Positions 23,689-32,497 are shown, numbered from the stretch's first letter. The stretch: 64,000 bases of DNA from Bacillota bacterium (GCA_023435705.1 JAEYRH010000009.1:124001-188000), one strand, 5' to 3'. Notes: generated by a model from the sequence alone, not told the origin. Numbers and translations: made by a program.

Positions 23689-24501
23689 GTGAGCAATTCC
23701 GCAAAAGCCCTGACCGACATCCGTGTGCTGGAAGAACTTTCCCGCCAGGACAGCTTTGTGAACCGCCGGCACCCGGTTGTGCAATTGATGGTCACGCTGT
23801 TTTATGTGGCAGCGGTGGCGTCTTATGAGAAATATGAGTTGGGCTCCATGTTGCCGATGCTGTTGTATCCGGTGTTTGTGAGCGCCGTGGGGGAGATTCC
23901 ATTGGAGCCGGTGCTCAAGCGGGTGCTTCCGGCGCTGCCGCTGGTGCTGGGCGTGGGGGCGCTGAACCCGGTGCTGGACCACAATGCTGTTGTGGTGGGC
24001 GGCATGGCGATCTCCGCGGGCTGGCTGTCGCTTGCGTCCATCGTGCTTCGCTGTGTGCTTTCGGTGGTGGCGGCGCTGCTGCTGGTGGCGGTTGCGGGCA
24101 TGGGCGGCGTGGCCACCGCGCTCCGCAGCTTGAAAACGCCGCGTCTGCTGGTTGTCCAGCTCACGATGACATTCCGCTACCTGCATGTGCTGGGTGCCGA
24201 GTCGGGCCGCATGGCGCTGGCTTACCGCCTGCGTGCGCCCGGTCAGCGGGGTGTGGCGTGGCGGCACTGGGGCAGCTTTGCCGGCCAGTGGCTGCTGCGA
24301 AGCCTTGACCGGGCCGATCGGCTGCACAGGGCGATGCTCTGCCGTGGTTTTACCGGTCAGATGCCGGAAGCAGCCCGGCCCCCCTTCTGCATGGCTGACC
24401 TGGCCTGGCTGTTGGGATGGCTTGCCTTCTTTGCCGCCGCGCGCTTCATTGATATTCCCCGGGCAATCGGGACGCTGATTCTCACGATGGGAGCCAACTA
24501 A
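23689..24501 (+). CDS. cbiQ: ECF transporter transmembrane component CbiQ
   Basis: A 270-residue membrane protein with about five helices. Residues 10-25 have the early LSRQDSFVNRRHP coupling helix, and the cytoplasmic coupling region has MALAYRLRAPGQRG (the first ArgGly-type motif) and LHRAMLCRGFTGQMP (the second). These Arg-containing helices grip the ATPases. The start is GTG with AAGGA 9 bases upstream. Its stop overlaps the ATPase start by one base (TAATG). A GGGCCGG/CCGGCCC hairpin lies in the 81-base gap after cbiM and may set expression ratios. Confidence 0.92.
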   Translation: MSNSAKALTDIRVLEELSRQDSFVNRRHPVVQLMVTLFYVAAVASYEKYELGSMLPMLLYPVFVSAVGEIPLEPVLKRVLPALPLVLGVGALNPVLDHNAVVVGGMAISAGWLSLASIVLRCVLSVVAALLLVAVAGMGGVATALRSLKTPRLLVVQLTMTFRYLHVLGAESGRMALAYRLRAPGQRGVAWRHWGSFAGQWLLRSLDRADRLHRAMLCRGFTGQMPEAARPPFCMADLAWLLGWLAFFAAARFIDIPRAIGTLILTMGAN

Positions 24502-25235
24502 TGCCTATCCTGACACTGAAAGATGTGAAATATGCTTATCCAGACGGCAACACTGCCGTAGCCGGTGTGAGCTTCATGGTGGAAAAGGGCCAAACTGTGG
24601 GTCTGGTAGGCGCCAACGGTGCGGGCAAATCCACGCTGCTCATGATGTTGCCGGGGGCGCTGCTGCACACCGGCGGCGCCATCGAGGTGAATGGTGTGGC
24701 TCTGACCAAAGCCACCGCCGCGCAGATCCGCCGCGCAGTGGGCCTGGTGTTTCAGGATGCTGATGACCAGCTTTTCACCACCACCGTGCAGGAGGACGTG
24801 GCCTTCGGCCCCCGCAACATGGGCCTTGCTGAGCAGGATGTGCATCGGGCTGTCCAGCAGGCACTGGATCAATGCGGCATCGCCCATCTGGCAGACCGGG
24901 CGCCCTACCGTCTTTCCGGCGGCGAGCGGAAGCTGGCGGCCATCGCCTCGGTGCTGAGCATGGAGCCGGAGCTTCTCATCATGGACGAACCATCGGCCAG
25001 CCTGGACCCCAGGGCACGGCGTGGTATCATCGGTCTTCTGAATAGCCTGCCGATGACAAAGCTGATCGCCTCCCACGACCTGGATTTGGTGTGGGAGGTG
25101 TGCAGCAGGGTGATCGTGTTGAAGGATGGGCGGGTGGAGGCGGAGGGGGATGCCAGGGAACTGCTGAGCAATCAAGAGTTGATGGAGCGGTGCGGGCTGG
25201 AGCTGCCGCTGCGGTTGCAGAGGGAGCCGGGGTAA
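24501..25235 (+). CDS. cbiO: ECF transporter ATPase CbiO
   Basis: A 244-residue ABC ATPase: Walker A GANGAGKST (37-45), Q-loop VGLVFQDADDQLF (the DxDDQ form usual in ECF ATPases), signature LSGGERKLAAIA, Walker B LLIMDEPSASLD and switch IASHD. It powers cobalt or nickel uptake with CbiM and CbiQ, probably as a homodimer since only one ATPase gene is present. The start overlaps the cbiQ stop. The gene is followed within a base by a 16-base repeat (25236-25251) shared with 4272-4287. Confidence 0.95.
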   Translation: MPILTLKDVKYAYPDGNTAVAGVSFMVEKGQTVGLVGANGAGKSTLLMMLPGALLHTGGAIEVNGVALTKATAAQIRRAVGLVFQDADDQLFTTTVQEDVAFGPRNMGLAEQDVHRAVQQALDQCGIAHLADRAPYRLSGGERKLAAIASVLSMEPELLIMDEPSASLDPRARRGIIGLLNSLPMTKLIASHDLDLVWEVCSRVIVLKDGRVEAEGDARELLSNQELMERCGLELPLRLQREPG

Positions 25236-25251
25236 TGCCCGGCCCCTACTG
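25236..25251 (+). repeat. 16-base exact repeat shared with 4272-4287
   Basis: TGCCCGGCCCCTACTG occurs here immediately after the cbiO stop codon and identically in the repeat block at 4272. It is part of a dispersed intergenic repeat. Confidence 0.5.
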
Positions 25252-25265
25252 TAAAGACAATACAA

Positions 25266-26156
25266 TCACTTTTCCAGCTCAGTAGACACCGGCGCAGCAT
25301 CCCGCACGCCAAACCCCAATTTCAACGCATTGTGCGGGCAGGCCTTCACGCAGTCGCCGCAGCGGATGCACTCGGCGGAGTTGGGCGTTTTGTAAGGCTC
25401 CACATCGAGCTTGCAAGCCCTGGAACATGCCCCGCAAGAGGTGCAGCGATGGCCGTCCACCGCCATGCGGTGCAGGCTGATGCGGTTCATCAGGCCGTAG
25501 ATCGCCCCTAGCGGGCACAAAAAGCGGCAAAAGAAGCGATACAAAAACACACACGCCACAAGGATCAGTAGCGCCAGCAGCGCCTTCCAGGCAAAGAGCA
25601 ATCCGGCTGCTTCGCGTAGTGACTCGTTCATTGCAAGCAGCGGCAATGCGCCTTCCACAGTGCCGACAGGGCAGATGTATTTGCAGAACCAGGGGTCGCC
25701 CAAGCCGGCGAAATTCACCACAAGCATGGGCAGCAGGATCACAAACACAGCAAGCAGCACGTATTTTGTGTATTTGAGCCAACGCAGCTTTTTCGGCACC
25801 CGCGCCTTTTTGCCGGGGATTTTGTGAAGAAGATCCTGCAACAGGCCGAAGGGGCATAACCAGCCGCAGATCCACCGGCCCGCTGCCAGACCGAAGAGCA
25901 GCAATGTGCCAATCACATACCAGGCGATGTTATACTTACGGCTGCCGATGACGGCCTGAAGGGCCCCCACCGGGCAGGCCCCAAGCGCGCCGGGGCAGGA
26001 GTAGCAGTTGAAGCCCGGGGTGCACACATATTTCGTCTCGCCCTTCCAGATCGTGCCCGCAGCGAAACCCGGCAGCCAGGCATTGTGGGCTACCGTTGAT
26101 AATAGTTGCACCCAGCGCCGCCGGATGCCTATTTTTTTGCTCTTTTGTATTCTCAT
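25266..26156 (-). CDS. Polytopic 4Fe-4S membrane protein (NapH/YccM-like)
   Basis: A 296-residue protein with four to five membrane helices and several cysteine clusters. CTPGFNCYSCPGALGACPVG lies near residue 38, then GRWICGWLCPFGLLQDL. FCRFLCPLGAIYGL lies near 205. Two ferredoxin motifs, CTSCGACSRACKLD and CIRCGDCVKACPHNAL, occur near the end. NapH/RnfE-like proteins of this kind pass electrons across or along the membrane. ATG at 26156 overlaps the stop of the small CXXC protein (ATGA), so the two are translated in series. Their pairing is recurrent in Clostridia; the redox partner is unknown. Confidence 0.88.
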   Translation of the reverse strand: MRIQKSKKIGIRRRWVQLLSTVAHNAWLPGFAAGTIWKGETKYVCTPGFNCYSCPGALGACPVGALQAVIGSRKYNIAWYVIGTLLLFGLAAGRWICGWLCPFGLLQDLLHKIPGKKARVPKKLRWLKYTKYVLLAVFVILLPMLVVNFAGLGDPWFCKYICPVGTVEGALPLLAMNESLREAAGLLFAWKALLALLILVACVFLYRFFCRFLCPLGAIYGLMNRISLHRMAVDGHRCTSCGACSRACKLDVEPYKTPNSAECIRCGDCVKACPHNALKLGFGVRDAAPVSTELEK

Positions 26157-26305
26157 CCGATGCCGATGCACTCCAGGCAGACATAGGCGGCCTTTCGGAA
26201 GACCTCCAATGCTTCGCCCCGGAAAATGCCTCCCAGGATCATCACCACGGCTGCAAGACCAAGGAGAATCCTCACGGCCAAGAGGTTGCGGCGTTGCAAT
26301 GCCAT
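26153..26305 (-). CDS. CD1871A-type small CXXC membrane protein
   Basis: A 50-residue protein, MALQRRNLLAVRILLGLAAV..., with a basic start, one membrane helix (about 10-28), the conserved RGEALEVFRKAAYVC helix and a C-terminal CLECIGIG. I recall this ending and length from the family called CD1871A CXXC motif-containing proteins. The Cys pair (Cys43, Cys46) may bind a metal or form a redox disulfide. It overlaps the 4Fe-4S membrane protein start by four bases, which supports a real coupled gene pair. A GGGGG run 9 bases upstream may serve as ribosome site. Confidence 0.8.
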   Translation of the reverse strand: MALQRRNLLAVRILLGLAAVVMILGGIFRGEALEVFRKAAYVCLECIGIG

Positions 26306-26422
26306 ATCCGAGCCCCCGTTTCATGGACGATAGAAACATTATAAACTGTGGTTTGCCGTTTACCAACCCCACTGCAAGGGTATTGTTACTGGAAAGATAA
26401 AACAGGAAGGAGCATTCGGTTG

Positions 26423-27028
26423 ATGCCCGTGAAGAAGGCCCTGACCCTGTTGTTGTGTCTTGCGCTCATTGCCGTGCTGACCGGATGCAGCAGCGGCAGC
26501 GGCGGCCATGGCACGGAACCGGCCAGTGAATCAGAAACACAGGGAGGCAAAGGGGAGCCGGCCACCGCCGGGCCCCAGGAATCCTCCGATGCTCACCATG
26601 ACAGCGGCGAAGCGGAGGTAACTGCCGAGCCCCAGCACACGGTACCCCCAACACCGGCACCGACATCCGCCTTTCCCGCTGCGCCCACGCCGACACCCAA
26701 AGGAGCCGTGAAGAATGGCTGGGTGCTGAGCATCCCGGATCTGGTGCCACGGTTTGAGTATGGCCATCTGGACTTTCAGGGGTCAAAGATTACCGAGGCC
26801 AGCATCAGCACGTTGTATTCCCTGCGGTTTGAAGGCATCCGCAAAGCGGACCTGGATGCCTATTGCACCTCACTGCGGGAGGCGGGCTTCAGCGCCGCAG
26901 CCGCTAAAATCGGCAGCACTTATACGCTGACGGCATCCAAAGATCTGGGCTGGAACTCCGTAGCGATGGTGATCACCTTGACAGTGAACGACGGTGTGGC
27001 CATTTTTGCACTGGACGCGCCGGTATAA
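26423..27028 (+). CDS. Lipoprotein, unknown function
   Basis: A 201-residue protein. The signal peptide ends in LTGC (lipobox Cys22), followed by a low-complexity spacer of Ser/Gly/Glu/Pro/Thr (about 23-95, with PTPAPTSAFPAAPTPTPKG). A small folded domain follows (about 98-201; WVLSIPDLVPRFEYGHLDFQ, SLRFEGIRKADLDAYCTSLR, WNSVAMVITLTVNDG). I do not recognise the domain, although similar Clostridial lipoproteins share the idea of a small alpha-beta domain on a Pro/Thr stalk. AAGGAG is 10 bases before the ATG; a TTG at 26420 is an alternative start. Confidence 0.75.
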   Translation: MPVKKALTLLLCLALIAVLTGCSSGSGGHGTEPASESETQGGKGEPATAGPQESSDAHHDSGEAEVTAEPQHTVPPTPAPTSAFPAAPTPTPKGAVKNGWVLSIPDLVPRFEYGHLDFQGSKITEASISTLYSLRFEGIRKADLDAYCTSLREAGFSAAAAKIGSTYTLTASKDLGWNSVAMVITLTVNDGVAIFALDAPV

Positions 27029-27044
27029 AGCATCCTCCGTAATC

Positions 27045-27911
27045 CTATTCTGCTTCTCCTGTGCCGGCCATATCAGACAACCTGACGTGAGGATGGCGAT
27101 ATCGGGCGGTATCTCTCAACTCAGCACTTTCGATCGCCTTCCGCGCACACCATTGAAAGCACGCCAGGCAGAATTCGCACCGGTGCCCCCAATCGGGCCT
27201 GCCCGCCAGCATGGTGATGTTACTGACCGGGCAAGCCTTTGCACAAGTCCCGCATCCTGTGCAGCGATCATTCAGACGGAAACTCCGGTCCATCCCATGC
27301 ATGATTCCCTCGAAGTCTTTCGCGCCCGAGTATCGTTTGAGGCGCTTTTGCACCGCCGGCCGAAACAATGGCATGAGCCAAGGAAACACAAACCGGATCA
27401 CAGGATAACCCTTGCCTATCAGCACGTTAGGCGTGTTAAACCGGATGCGGTGGCGGGCTAAAATGTGGGCACAAACTGCATCCACACTGTTGCGCCAATT
27501 GGCAAACATTTTCTCGTTGTTCTTCTCGTTGTTGTACTTGGCTGATGCGATATTTTCCGGCATGTTCACATGGAAGCTGGCCGCCATCCTGCCACCCCGG
27601 CGCTTGATCAGCCTGCCGAGGAAGCGGTGCGTGATAATCGACCCGGTGCCGTAGACGATGACAACAAAAATATACTTGCCGCCTATGCTGTCGAGCTTTC
27701 CAACGAAATTTCGGACAATGGCAGGGGCTCCTCCCAAAGGTTCGTAATAGACCGGAAAAACAATGCCCACGGCATCGGCCTGCGGGCGGATTGTCTCGTT
27801 GCCCATCATAGAAGGGATAGATGTCAACCGGCCGCCCACCCCCTTTGCAATATCGCGGGCGACTGCCAATGAGTTGCCGGTTCCGCTGAAATAGTAGATC
27901 TCCGTGCTCAT
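27045..27911 (-). CDS. EFR1-family flavodoxin-ferredoxin fusion
   Basis: A 288-residue protein. Residues 1-165 form a flavodoxin-like domain (IYYFSGTGNSLAVARDIAK, GIVFPVYYEPLGGAPAIV, IFVVIVYGTG). Residues about 225-270 carry two 4Fe-4S motifs (CTGCGTCAKACPVSNITM and CEFCLACFQWC). The fused FMN and iron-sulfur domains make it a soluble electron carrier of anaerobes. Its reaction partners are unknown. ATG at 27911 has GGGAGG 8 bases upstream. It is followed by no clear terminator and faces the lipoprotein gene tail to tail. Confidence 0.9.
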   Translation of the reverse strand: MSTEIYYFSGTGNSLAVARDIAKGVGGRLTSIPSMMGNETIRPQADAVGIVFPVYYEPLGGAPAIVRNFVGKLDSIGGKYIFVVIVYGTGSIITHRFLGRLIKRRGGRMAASFHVNMPENIASAKYNNEKNNEKMFANWRNSVDAVCAHILARHRIRFNTPNVLIGKGYPVIRFVFPWLMPLFRPAVQKRLKRYSGAKDFEGIMHGMDRSFRLNDRCTGCGTCAKACPVSNITMLAGRPDWGHRCEFCLACFQWCARKAIESAELRDTARYRHPHVRLSDMAGTGEAE

Positions 27912-28014
27912 CACAACGCCTCCCAACACTCATCCAAGTATCATTATAAACTCGGATTCATCCATGCGGCAACAATAACCCTGTGGTAAGAATCAGAACA
28001 GGGACACAACATTA

Positions 28015-28040
28015 GAAGGGCATGCAGATGCATGCCCTTC
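28015..28040 (-). terminator. Hairpin after the CrtI-like oxidoreductase gene
   Basis: Perfect 11-base-pair stem GAAGGGCATGC (28015-28025) with GCATGCCCTTC (28030-28040), 17 bases past the minus-strand stop at 28057. The tail is only moderately T-rich. Confidence 0.55.
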
Positions 28041-28056
28041 CGTTTCGTAACAGGAG

Positions 28057-29529
28057 CTATTTCTTCTGACCGGCCGCAATCCTCTGAATCACCCATTTGC
28101 CCGCCAATGCGGCACCGGGCAAGCCGCCGGGAAACATCGTCCACTGCCCGGCCATGTAAAACCGATCCAAACCCGGCAGGTTTCCGGGCAGGCTGCGCAC
28201 GGTGCCTTTTGGTGTGTTCATGAAGGACATCCATGATCCGCGCCAGGCATCGCAGTAGCGCACATACGTCATCGGCGTGGCCACGTCCACCTGTTCGATC
28301 TTGCCCTTCGTTTCCGGGTAGCGGCTCTCAATCACTGCGCAGACCTCCCGCCCAACCCGCTCATTTTCGGCCCGGTAAGCATTCGGATCGGCCTTTTTGG
28401 TCTTCCACCAGTCGAAATCGGCGCTCAGTGTCGCTGTGATGACCGACTTCCCTGCCGGAGCCATCTGTTTGTCAAAAGAGTAGTTTTTGAGCCCCACCCT
28501 TTTGTGAGAAATGCCACCGGCGTCCACCGGCGCAGCGGTTTCTGCGCTCACAAGGTGGGGCCGGCCCGCCAGGTCCGCTGCGATCCCCACTGACACCTGC
28601 ACTGTGGCATAGACTGGATAGGCTTCCCGGTCAGCATAAAGCCGCTCCATCGTTTCATCCTTGAATTGGCCACCCAGCAGCTTGTCCAGCGTGGCGCGGC
28701 CATCGGCGCAGGAGACCACCCAATCGGCCTGGTGCTCGCTTCCATCAGCCAGCCGGATACCTACGGCTCTGCTGCCTTCCACCAGCACCCGCTCCACCCT
28801 GGCGTTGTAATGCGCCTTGCCGCCCAGCCTGTGGTAATGCTTCTCCATCCGCAGCGCAACCGGCAACGACCCGCCGGCAGGATAGCCCGAGTCGCCGTCA
28901 TCCAGGCTGGCAATCGTTGCCAGCAGCGGCATGGCGCTGTATTGCACCGGCATCAGGTTTTGGATCAGCGCCCTCAGCAGAGGATCCTGAAACCCGGATG
29001 CCAGCTCCGCCACGGTGATCTTGTTATACTTGGCCATCTGGCCCATCATGGGCAGCATTTTGAGCCCCATTTTCATGGCGGCCAGCCCGCCCATTTGGTC
29101 CATCGGCTGCTCCACAGGCATCTCCATGCGCCGGAATGCCCGAGCCGCACGGCACAGTTCCCGAATGGCCCGCCCGTCCTTCGGAAACATCTCGATCCAA
29201 TGTTTCTCAGTCTTGTCGATATTACGATAGAGGATCGCGGTCCTGCTGCCCATCTCCACGCGGCAGAACTCGTCGTTGAGGATGATTTCCACAGTATCGT
29301 CAAGCGCGCCGGTCTGCCGCCACACGGAGTTCAATGCCGTGCCGGGCTTTGTGCCCATCATCCAGTGGATGCAGCCATCAAAGGTGTAGCCGCCCCGTTT
29401 CCAGGCGGTGCATTCGCCGCCGGGGATAGTGTGCATTTCAAAGATCTCCGTTTCGTAACCGTTCAGTTGCCCATAGATGCCTGCGGTCAAGCCTGCGATG
29501 CCGCCGCCGATGATGAGGATTCGTTCCAT
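28057..29529 (-). CDS. CrtI/phytoene-desaturase-like FAD oxidoreductase
   Basis: A 490-residue FAD protein. The N-terminus MERILIIGGGIAGLTAGIYG is a dinucleotide-binding fold, followed by IFEMHTIPGGECTAWKRGGY and FDGCIHWMMG. A second FAD-contacting strand has HYHRLGGKAHYNARVERVLV and the C-terminus ends FYMAGQWTMFPGGLPGAALA. This is the carotenoid desaturase/retinol saturase superfamily. No crtB or other carotenoid genes are near, so the substrate may be another lipid. ATG at 29529 is set by GGTGG 8 bases upstream; an upstream ATG at 29568 lacks a site. It lies 54 bases from the TetR gene, probably as the regulated partner. Confidence 0.85.
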   Translation of the reverse strand: MERILIIGGGIAGLTAGIYGQLNGYETEIFEMHTIPGGECTAWKRGGYTFDGCIHWMMGTKPGTALNSVWRQTGALDDTVEIILNDEFCRVEMGSRTAILYRNIDKTEKHWIEMFPKDGRAIRELCRAARAFRRMEMPVEQPMDQMGGLAAMKMGLKMLPMMGQMAKYNKITVAELASGFQDPLLRALIQNLMPVQYSAMPLLATIASLDDGDSGYPAGGSLPVALRMEKHYHRLGGKAHYNARVERVLVEGSRAVGIRLADGSEHQADWVVSCADGRATLDKLLGGQFKDETMERLYADREAYPVYATVQVSVGIAADLAGRPHLVSAETAAPVDAGGISHKRVGLKNYSFDKQMAPAGKSVITATLSADFDWWKTKKADPNAYRAENERVGREVCAVIESRYPETKGKIEQVDVATPMTYVRYCDAWRGSWMSFMNTPKGTVRSLPGNLPGLDRFYMAGQWTMFPGGLPGAALAGKWVIQRIAAGQKK

Positions 29530-29583
29530 TTCCAGATCCACCTTTCTATTGATTGAAATATCAGTCATTAATAGAGTAAAAAA

Positions 29584-30192
29584 TTAGCCATGCTTTTCCA
29601 GCATCCGCACCAGCAAGGCGCCGTCCGGCATCCTGAGGCTGGCGCCGCCGGCCACCTTGCACACCGCCAGGCCCTGGACCGCTGCCCAGAACATCAATGC
29701 ATATTCGGCGGGGTTGCCCTCAATCAGCGTGCCATCGGCCTGGCCCTGGGCAATGGCGCGGGCAGTGATCTCCATCGGCACGGTGAAATTCTGTAAAATG
29801 TCATTCACCTCGGCAATCCCGGTGTCTGACGCGGTGGCCTGCACCATCAGATAATAGCTGTAGACGCTTTCCTCACTCATATCAAACACTTCCAATGTGG
29901 ATCTTGCGATGGCTCTCAGCTTGTCTGTGGGGCTAAGCTCCAGCTTGTCAACCTGCTGCAGGTGGAGGATTGCGCCGGTGGTGGCGCGGCGGGTGAGCTC
30001 AATGAAAATGTCTTCCTTGGCCTTGAAGTAATGATAGACCAGGCCGTGGCTCATGCCGGCTGAAGCGGCAATGTCACCGATTTTGGTGGCGGCAAAGCCT
30101 TTATGTGCAAAAACCTTGAGCGCGGCCAGCAAAAGCTGCTCCCGGCGTTCGTCTTTGATGGCTGCGTTTTGCTCTTTGCTGCGGGGTGACAT
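29584..30192 (-). CDS. TetR/AcrR-family transcriptional regulator
   Basis: A 202-residue protein. Residues 15-65 have the TetR DNA-binding domain (REQLLLAALKVFAHKGFAAT, KIGDIAASAGMSHGLVYHYF, KAKEDIFIELTRRAT). The C-terminal helical ligand domain is variable. It likely represses itself and the CrtI-like gene downstream on the same strand. ATG at 30192 follows AAGGAAGG. A palindrome between promoter and gene (30210-30225) is a probable operator. Confidence 0.92.
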   Translation of the reverse strand: MSPRSKEQNAAIKDERREQLLLAALKVFAHKGFAATKIGDIAASAGMSHGLVYHYFKAKEDIFIELTRRATTGAILHLQQVDKLELSPTDKLRAIARSTLEVFDMSEESVYSYYLMVQATASDTGIAEVNDILQNFTVPMEITARAIAQGQADGTLIEGNPAEYALMFWAAVQGLAVCKVAGGASLRMPDGALLVRMLEKHG

Positions 30193-30209
30193 GGGGGAAC
30201 CTTCCTTCG

Positions 30210-30225
30210 TTGACTTAATAGTCAA
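30210..30225. promoter_or_regulatory. Probable TetR operator
   Basis: TTGACT-TAAT-AGTCAA, arms of six bases in perfect inverted repeat. On the minus strand a -10-like TATACT lies at 30236-30231, so the palindrome would cover the transcription start of the TetR gene. Confidence 0.6.
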
Positions 30226-30341
30226 TCATAGTATATTCCATGCCATAGGCACTGTCAAGAAGGAATTTGGGGTTGGAACAACGCTCTTGCACCCCACCCC
30301 GTTTCCGTTTATCCTATTACCATCCCCCTAAGGAGATGCCC

Positions 30342-31436
30342 GTGCACCTGAAAACCCTCACGCTGGCCCGATATCGAAACCTCGCCCCGCTGGAGCTTTC
30401 GCCGGGGCCTGGCACCACTGTGTTTGTGGGTAAAAACGCGCAGGGCAAGACCAACATCGTGGAGAGCATCTATTACTGCTGCACCGGCCGGAGCCACCGC
30501 ACCATCCATGACAGGGAACTTGTCCGCTGGAACGAGCAGACGGCCTACATCAAGGCGGAGGCCCAGCACCGGGACGGCAAACACACGGTGGAGATCGGCC
30601 TGAACCAACTGGGCCGCAAGCTTTTGAAGGTGAATGGCCTGCCAGCCAAAAAGGCAGGAGAGCTGATGGGCCATGTGAACGCCGTGATGTTCGCACCGGA
30701 GGATCTGGAGCTCATCAAGGCAGGCCCCGCCGTGCGGCGCCGCTTTCTGGATATGGATATTTCTCAGACCGATGCCAACTATTTTTTTGATCTACAAAAT
30801 TATCAAAAGGCGCTCATGCAGCGCAACGCACTGCTGAAATCCATCGCATTCAACCCAAAGCTGATGGACACATTGGACGTGTGGGATGAGCAATTGGCCC
30901 GCAGCGGCGCGCGGATCTTTATCAAGCGGCGAAAATATGCCGGAGAGCTGTTTGAGACAGCGGTAGATGCCCATGGCAAGCTGGCTTCCGCTGAGCGGTT
31001 GGAGGCGAAATATCTGGCGTCGCTGGAATCTACGGCGGTGGGCGAGGCGGAGGAGGAGCTGAAACGGTTGTTATTCAGTAGCCGTGAGGGCGATGTGAAG
31101 CGTGGCAGCACCGGCCAGGGGCCTCACCGTGACGACTTCACGCTGCTGGTCAACGGTTACGATTTGAGGCTCTATGGCTCGCAAGGGCAGCACCGCACGG
31201 CCGCGCTGGCGCTGAAACTCGGAGAGCTGGATGTGATGCGCGAAGCCACCGGCGAGCAGCCGATCCTCATTTTGGATGATGTGCTGAGCGAGCTGGACGG
31301 CAGCCGGAGGGCGGGTTTGATGAAGGCTGTGGAGGGTGTGCAGGCATTCATTACCTGCGTGAAGGTGGAGGATGAAATGCGCCATGTCCCAATTTCTCTG
31401 TTTGAAGTGCAAAACGGGCAGGTAAAGAGATGTTGA
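30342..31436 (+). CDS. recF: DNA replication and repair protein RecF
   Basis: A 364-residue SMC-like ATPase. Opening HLKTLTLARYRNLAPLELSP, Walker A GKNAQGKT (30-37), the ESIYYCCTGRSHR motif, ABC-type signature YGSQGQHRTAALALKL and Walker B ILILDDVLSELD. It loads RecA on gapped DNA with RecO and RecR. GTG at 30342 was chosen: AAGGAG is 6 bases upstream, while the ATG at 30336 touches it. In most Firmicutes recF sits next to dnaN and gyrB; here neither is in view. Neighbours are a TetR gene and a small unknown gene. Confidence 0.94.
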   Translation: MHLKTLTLARYRNLAPLELSPGPGTTVFVGKNAQGKTNIVESIYYCCTGRSHRTIHDRELVRWNEQTAYIKAEAQHRDGKHTVEIGLNQLGRKLLKVNGLPAKKAGELMGHVNAVMFAPEDLELIKAGPAVRRRFLDMDISQTDANYFFDLQNYQKALMQRNALLKSIAFNPKLMDTLDVWDEQLARSGARIFIKRRKYAGELFETAVDAHGKLASAERLEAKYLASLESTAVGEAEEELKRLLFSSREGDVKRGSTGQGPHRDDFTLLVNGYDLRLYGSQGQHRTAALALKLGELDVMREATGEQPILILDDVLSELDGSRRAGLMKAVEGVQAFITCVKVEDEMRHVPISLFEVQNGQVKRC

Positions 31437-31486
31437 TATCGAATCATAGAGCAGGCATACTATAACATGGATGGGGGCGTTGCCTC

Positions 31487-31888
31487 TTGAACAATGAAAG
31501 GGCATTGGCGCTGTTTGCGCGGTGCTACAACCGGTGTGACTTTTCTGACTTTGGCCGCAAGCTATCGGACAATGCCACCTTTGTGGCGTTCAACAGTTTC
31601 TATACATACAAAGGCCAAGACAGTATCCGCAAGGCGCTGGATGACAAGGCCAATGAGCTTCGCCAACTGGAACTGCCCAACAAAGCCTGGCGGGGCTATC
31701 TGAGGGGTCATCACGGCATGCTGGACCTGCCGAAGATGGATGACTGCGTCGTGCTCACAGCTTCCGATCCCAGCATCGTGCTGGGTGTTGTGATGATTCA
31801 ATGCGCGTTGTTTCGGATTCGAGACATCCGGGTGCTGGACCCGGCAGATTGCAGCTATACCCGGAGCGACTGTTTTTATGGCCGCTGA
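31487..31888 (+). CDS. Small protein, possibly NTF2/SnoaL-like fold
   Basis: A 133-residue protein starting at TTG (weak GGGGGCG site). The pattern ALFARCYNRCDFSDFGRKLS, then YKGQDSIRKALDDKANEL and a later beta-rich part (CVVLTASDPSIVLGVVMIQ) resembles the SnoaL/NTF2-like fold, whose members are small isomerases or ligand-binding proteins. The likeness is weak and no catalytic residues were confirmed. Five Cys residues are present. It lies 50 bases after recF and 32 bases before a small membrane protein on the same strand. Confidence 0.55.
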   Translation: MNNERALALFARCYNRCDFSDFGRKLSDNATFVAFNSFYTYKGQDSIRKALDDKANELRQLELPNKAWRGYLRGHHGMLDLPKMDDCVVLTASDPSIVLGVVMIQCALFRIRDIRVLDPADCSYTRSDCFYGR

Positions 31889-31920
31889 CTGGTAATCTTT
31901 CATAGGAGAGTGGATGCCCG

Positions 31921-32112
31921 ATGGATTGGGCCAACGTGCAATCGGCAATTTCTCAGTTCAACGCTGCTGACATCATTTGGGTGGTTGGCGCGGTGATCCT
32001 CGTGATTCTGGCGGTGAAGGTGGTCGCAAAGATCTTAAAGTTCGCGTTGATTGCCGGTGCGGTGATTCTGGTGCTGATGTTTGTGTTTTCAGCGGGGTTT
32101 CTGCCGGTGTAG
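31921..32112 (+). CDS. Small membrane protein, unknown
   Basis: A 63-residue protein with two hydrophobic stretches (about 18-38 and 40-60) separated by KVVAKILK. AGGAGAG lies 10 bases upstream of the ATG. No family recognised. It may be translated with the preceding small gene. Confidence 0.6.
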   Translation: MDWANVQSAISQFNAADIIWVVGAVILVILAVKVVAKILKFALIAGAVILVLMFVFSAGFLPV

Positions 32113-32497
32113 CGGAAACTCCTGCATTCTTTGCATGGGGATCGCCCAGCGGAATATCGCTGCGCGCCATGAGTATCACTGTGTATGTGGGCACTCCTGT
32201 TTTGGGATCATGGCGCAATGGTGCCATAACATCAAAAAGAGATAAAATTAAATCTCCTTAAAACTAGAAACAATCCCCGATTCACACACTGTTTCCATAT
32301 ACCAATTATTGTTCATTGTATTGCCAGATTTGAATATGTTACGATTTGTACAATTTCATAGGGTTGCTTTGAGTCATTCTGATGAGTGTGCGGTGTGGCG
32401 TGTTTTCCTCATTGTTTGTTGCGGTCACAGGGGGGAGTCGCAATATTGCAGGCTTCGTCGGTTTTGATTCAGTGCTCCCTGCTTGAGAGGAGACATT
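32113..32497. other. Long intergenic region before the GH18 gene
   Basis: About 385 bases with no supported gene. An AT-rich middle (32240-32360) gives way to a leader with a run of seven G residues (32430-32436) ahead of the chitinase ribosome site. No convincing -35/-10 pair of correct spacing was found, so the promoter is undefined. Confidence 0.4.

Noticed and set aside
31914..31970. ATG at 31914 as the start of a small protein
   Set aside because: That frame ends after about 18 codons; the frame from 31921 gives a sensible two-helix membrane protein.
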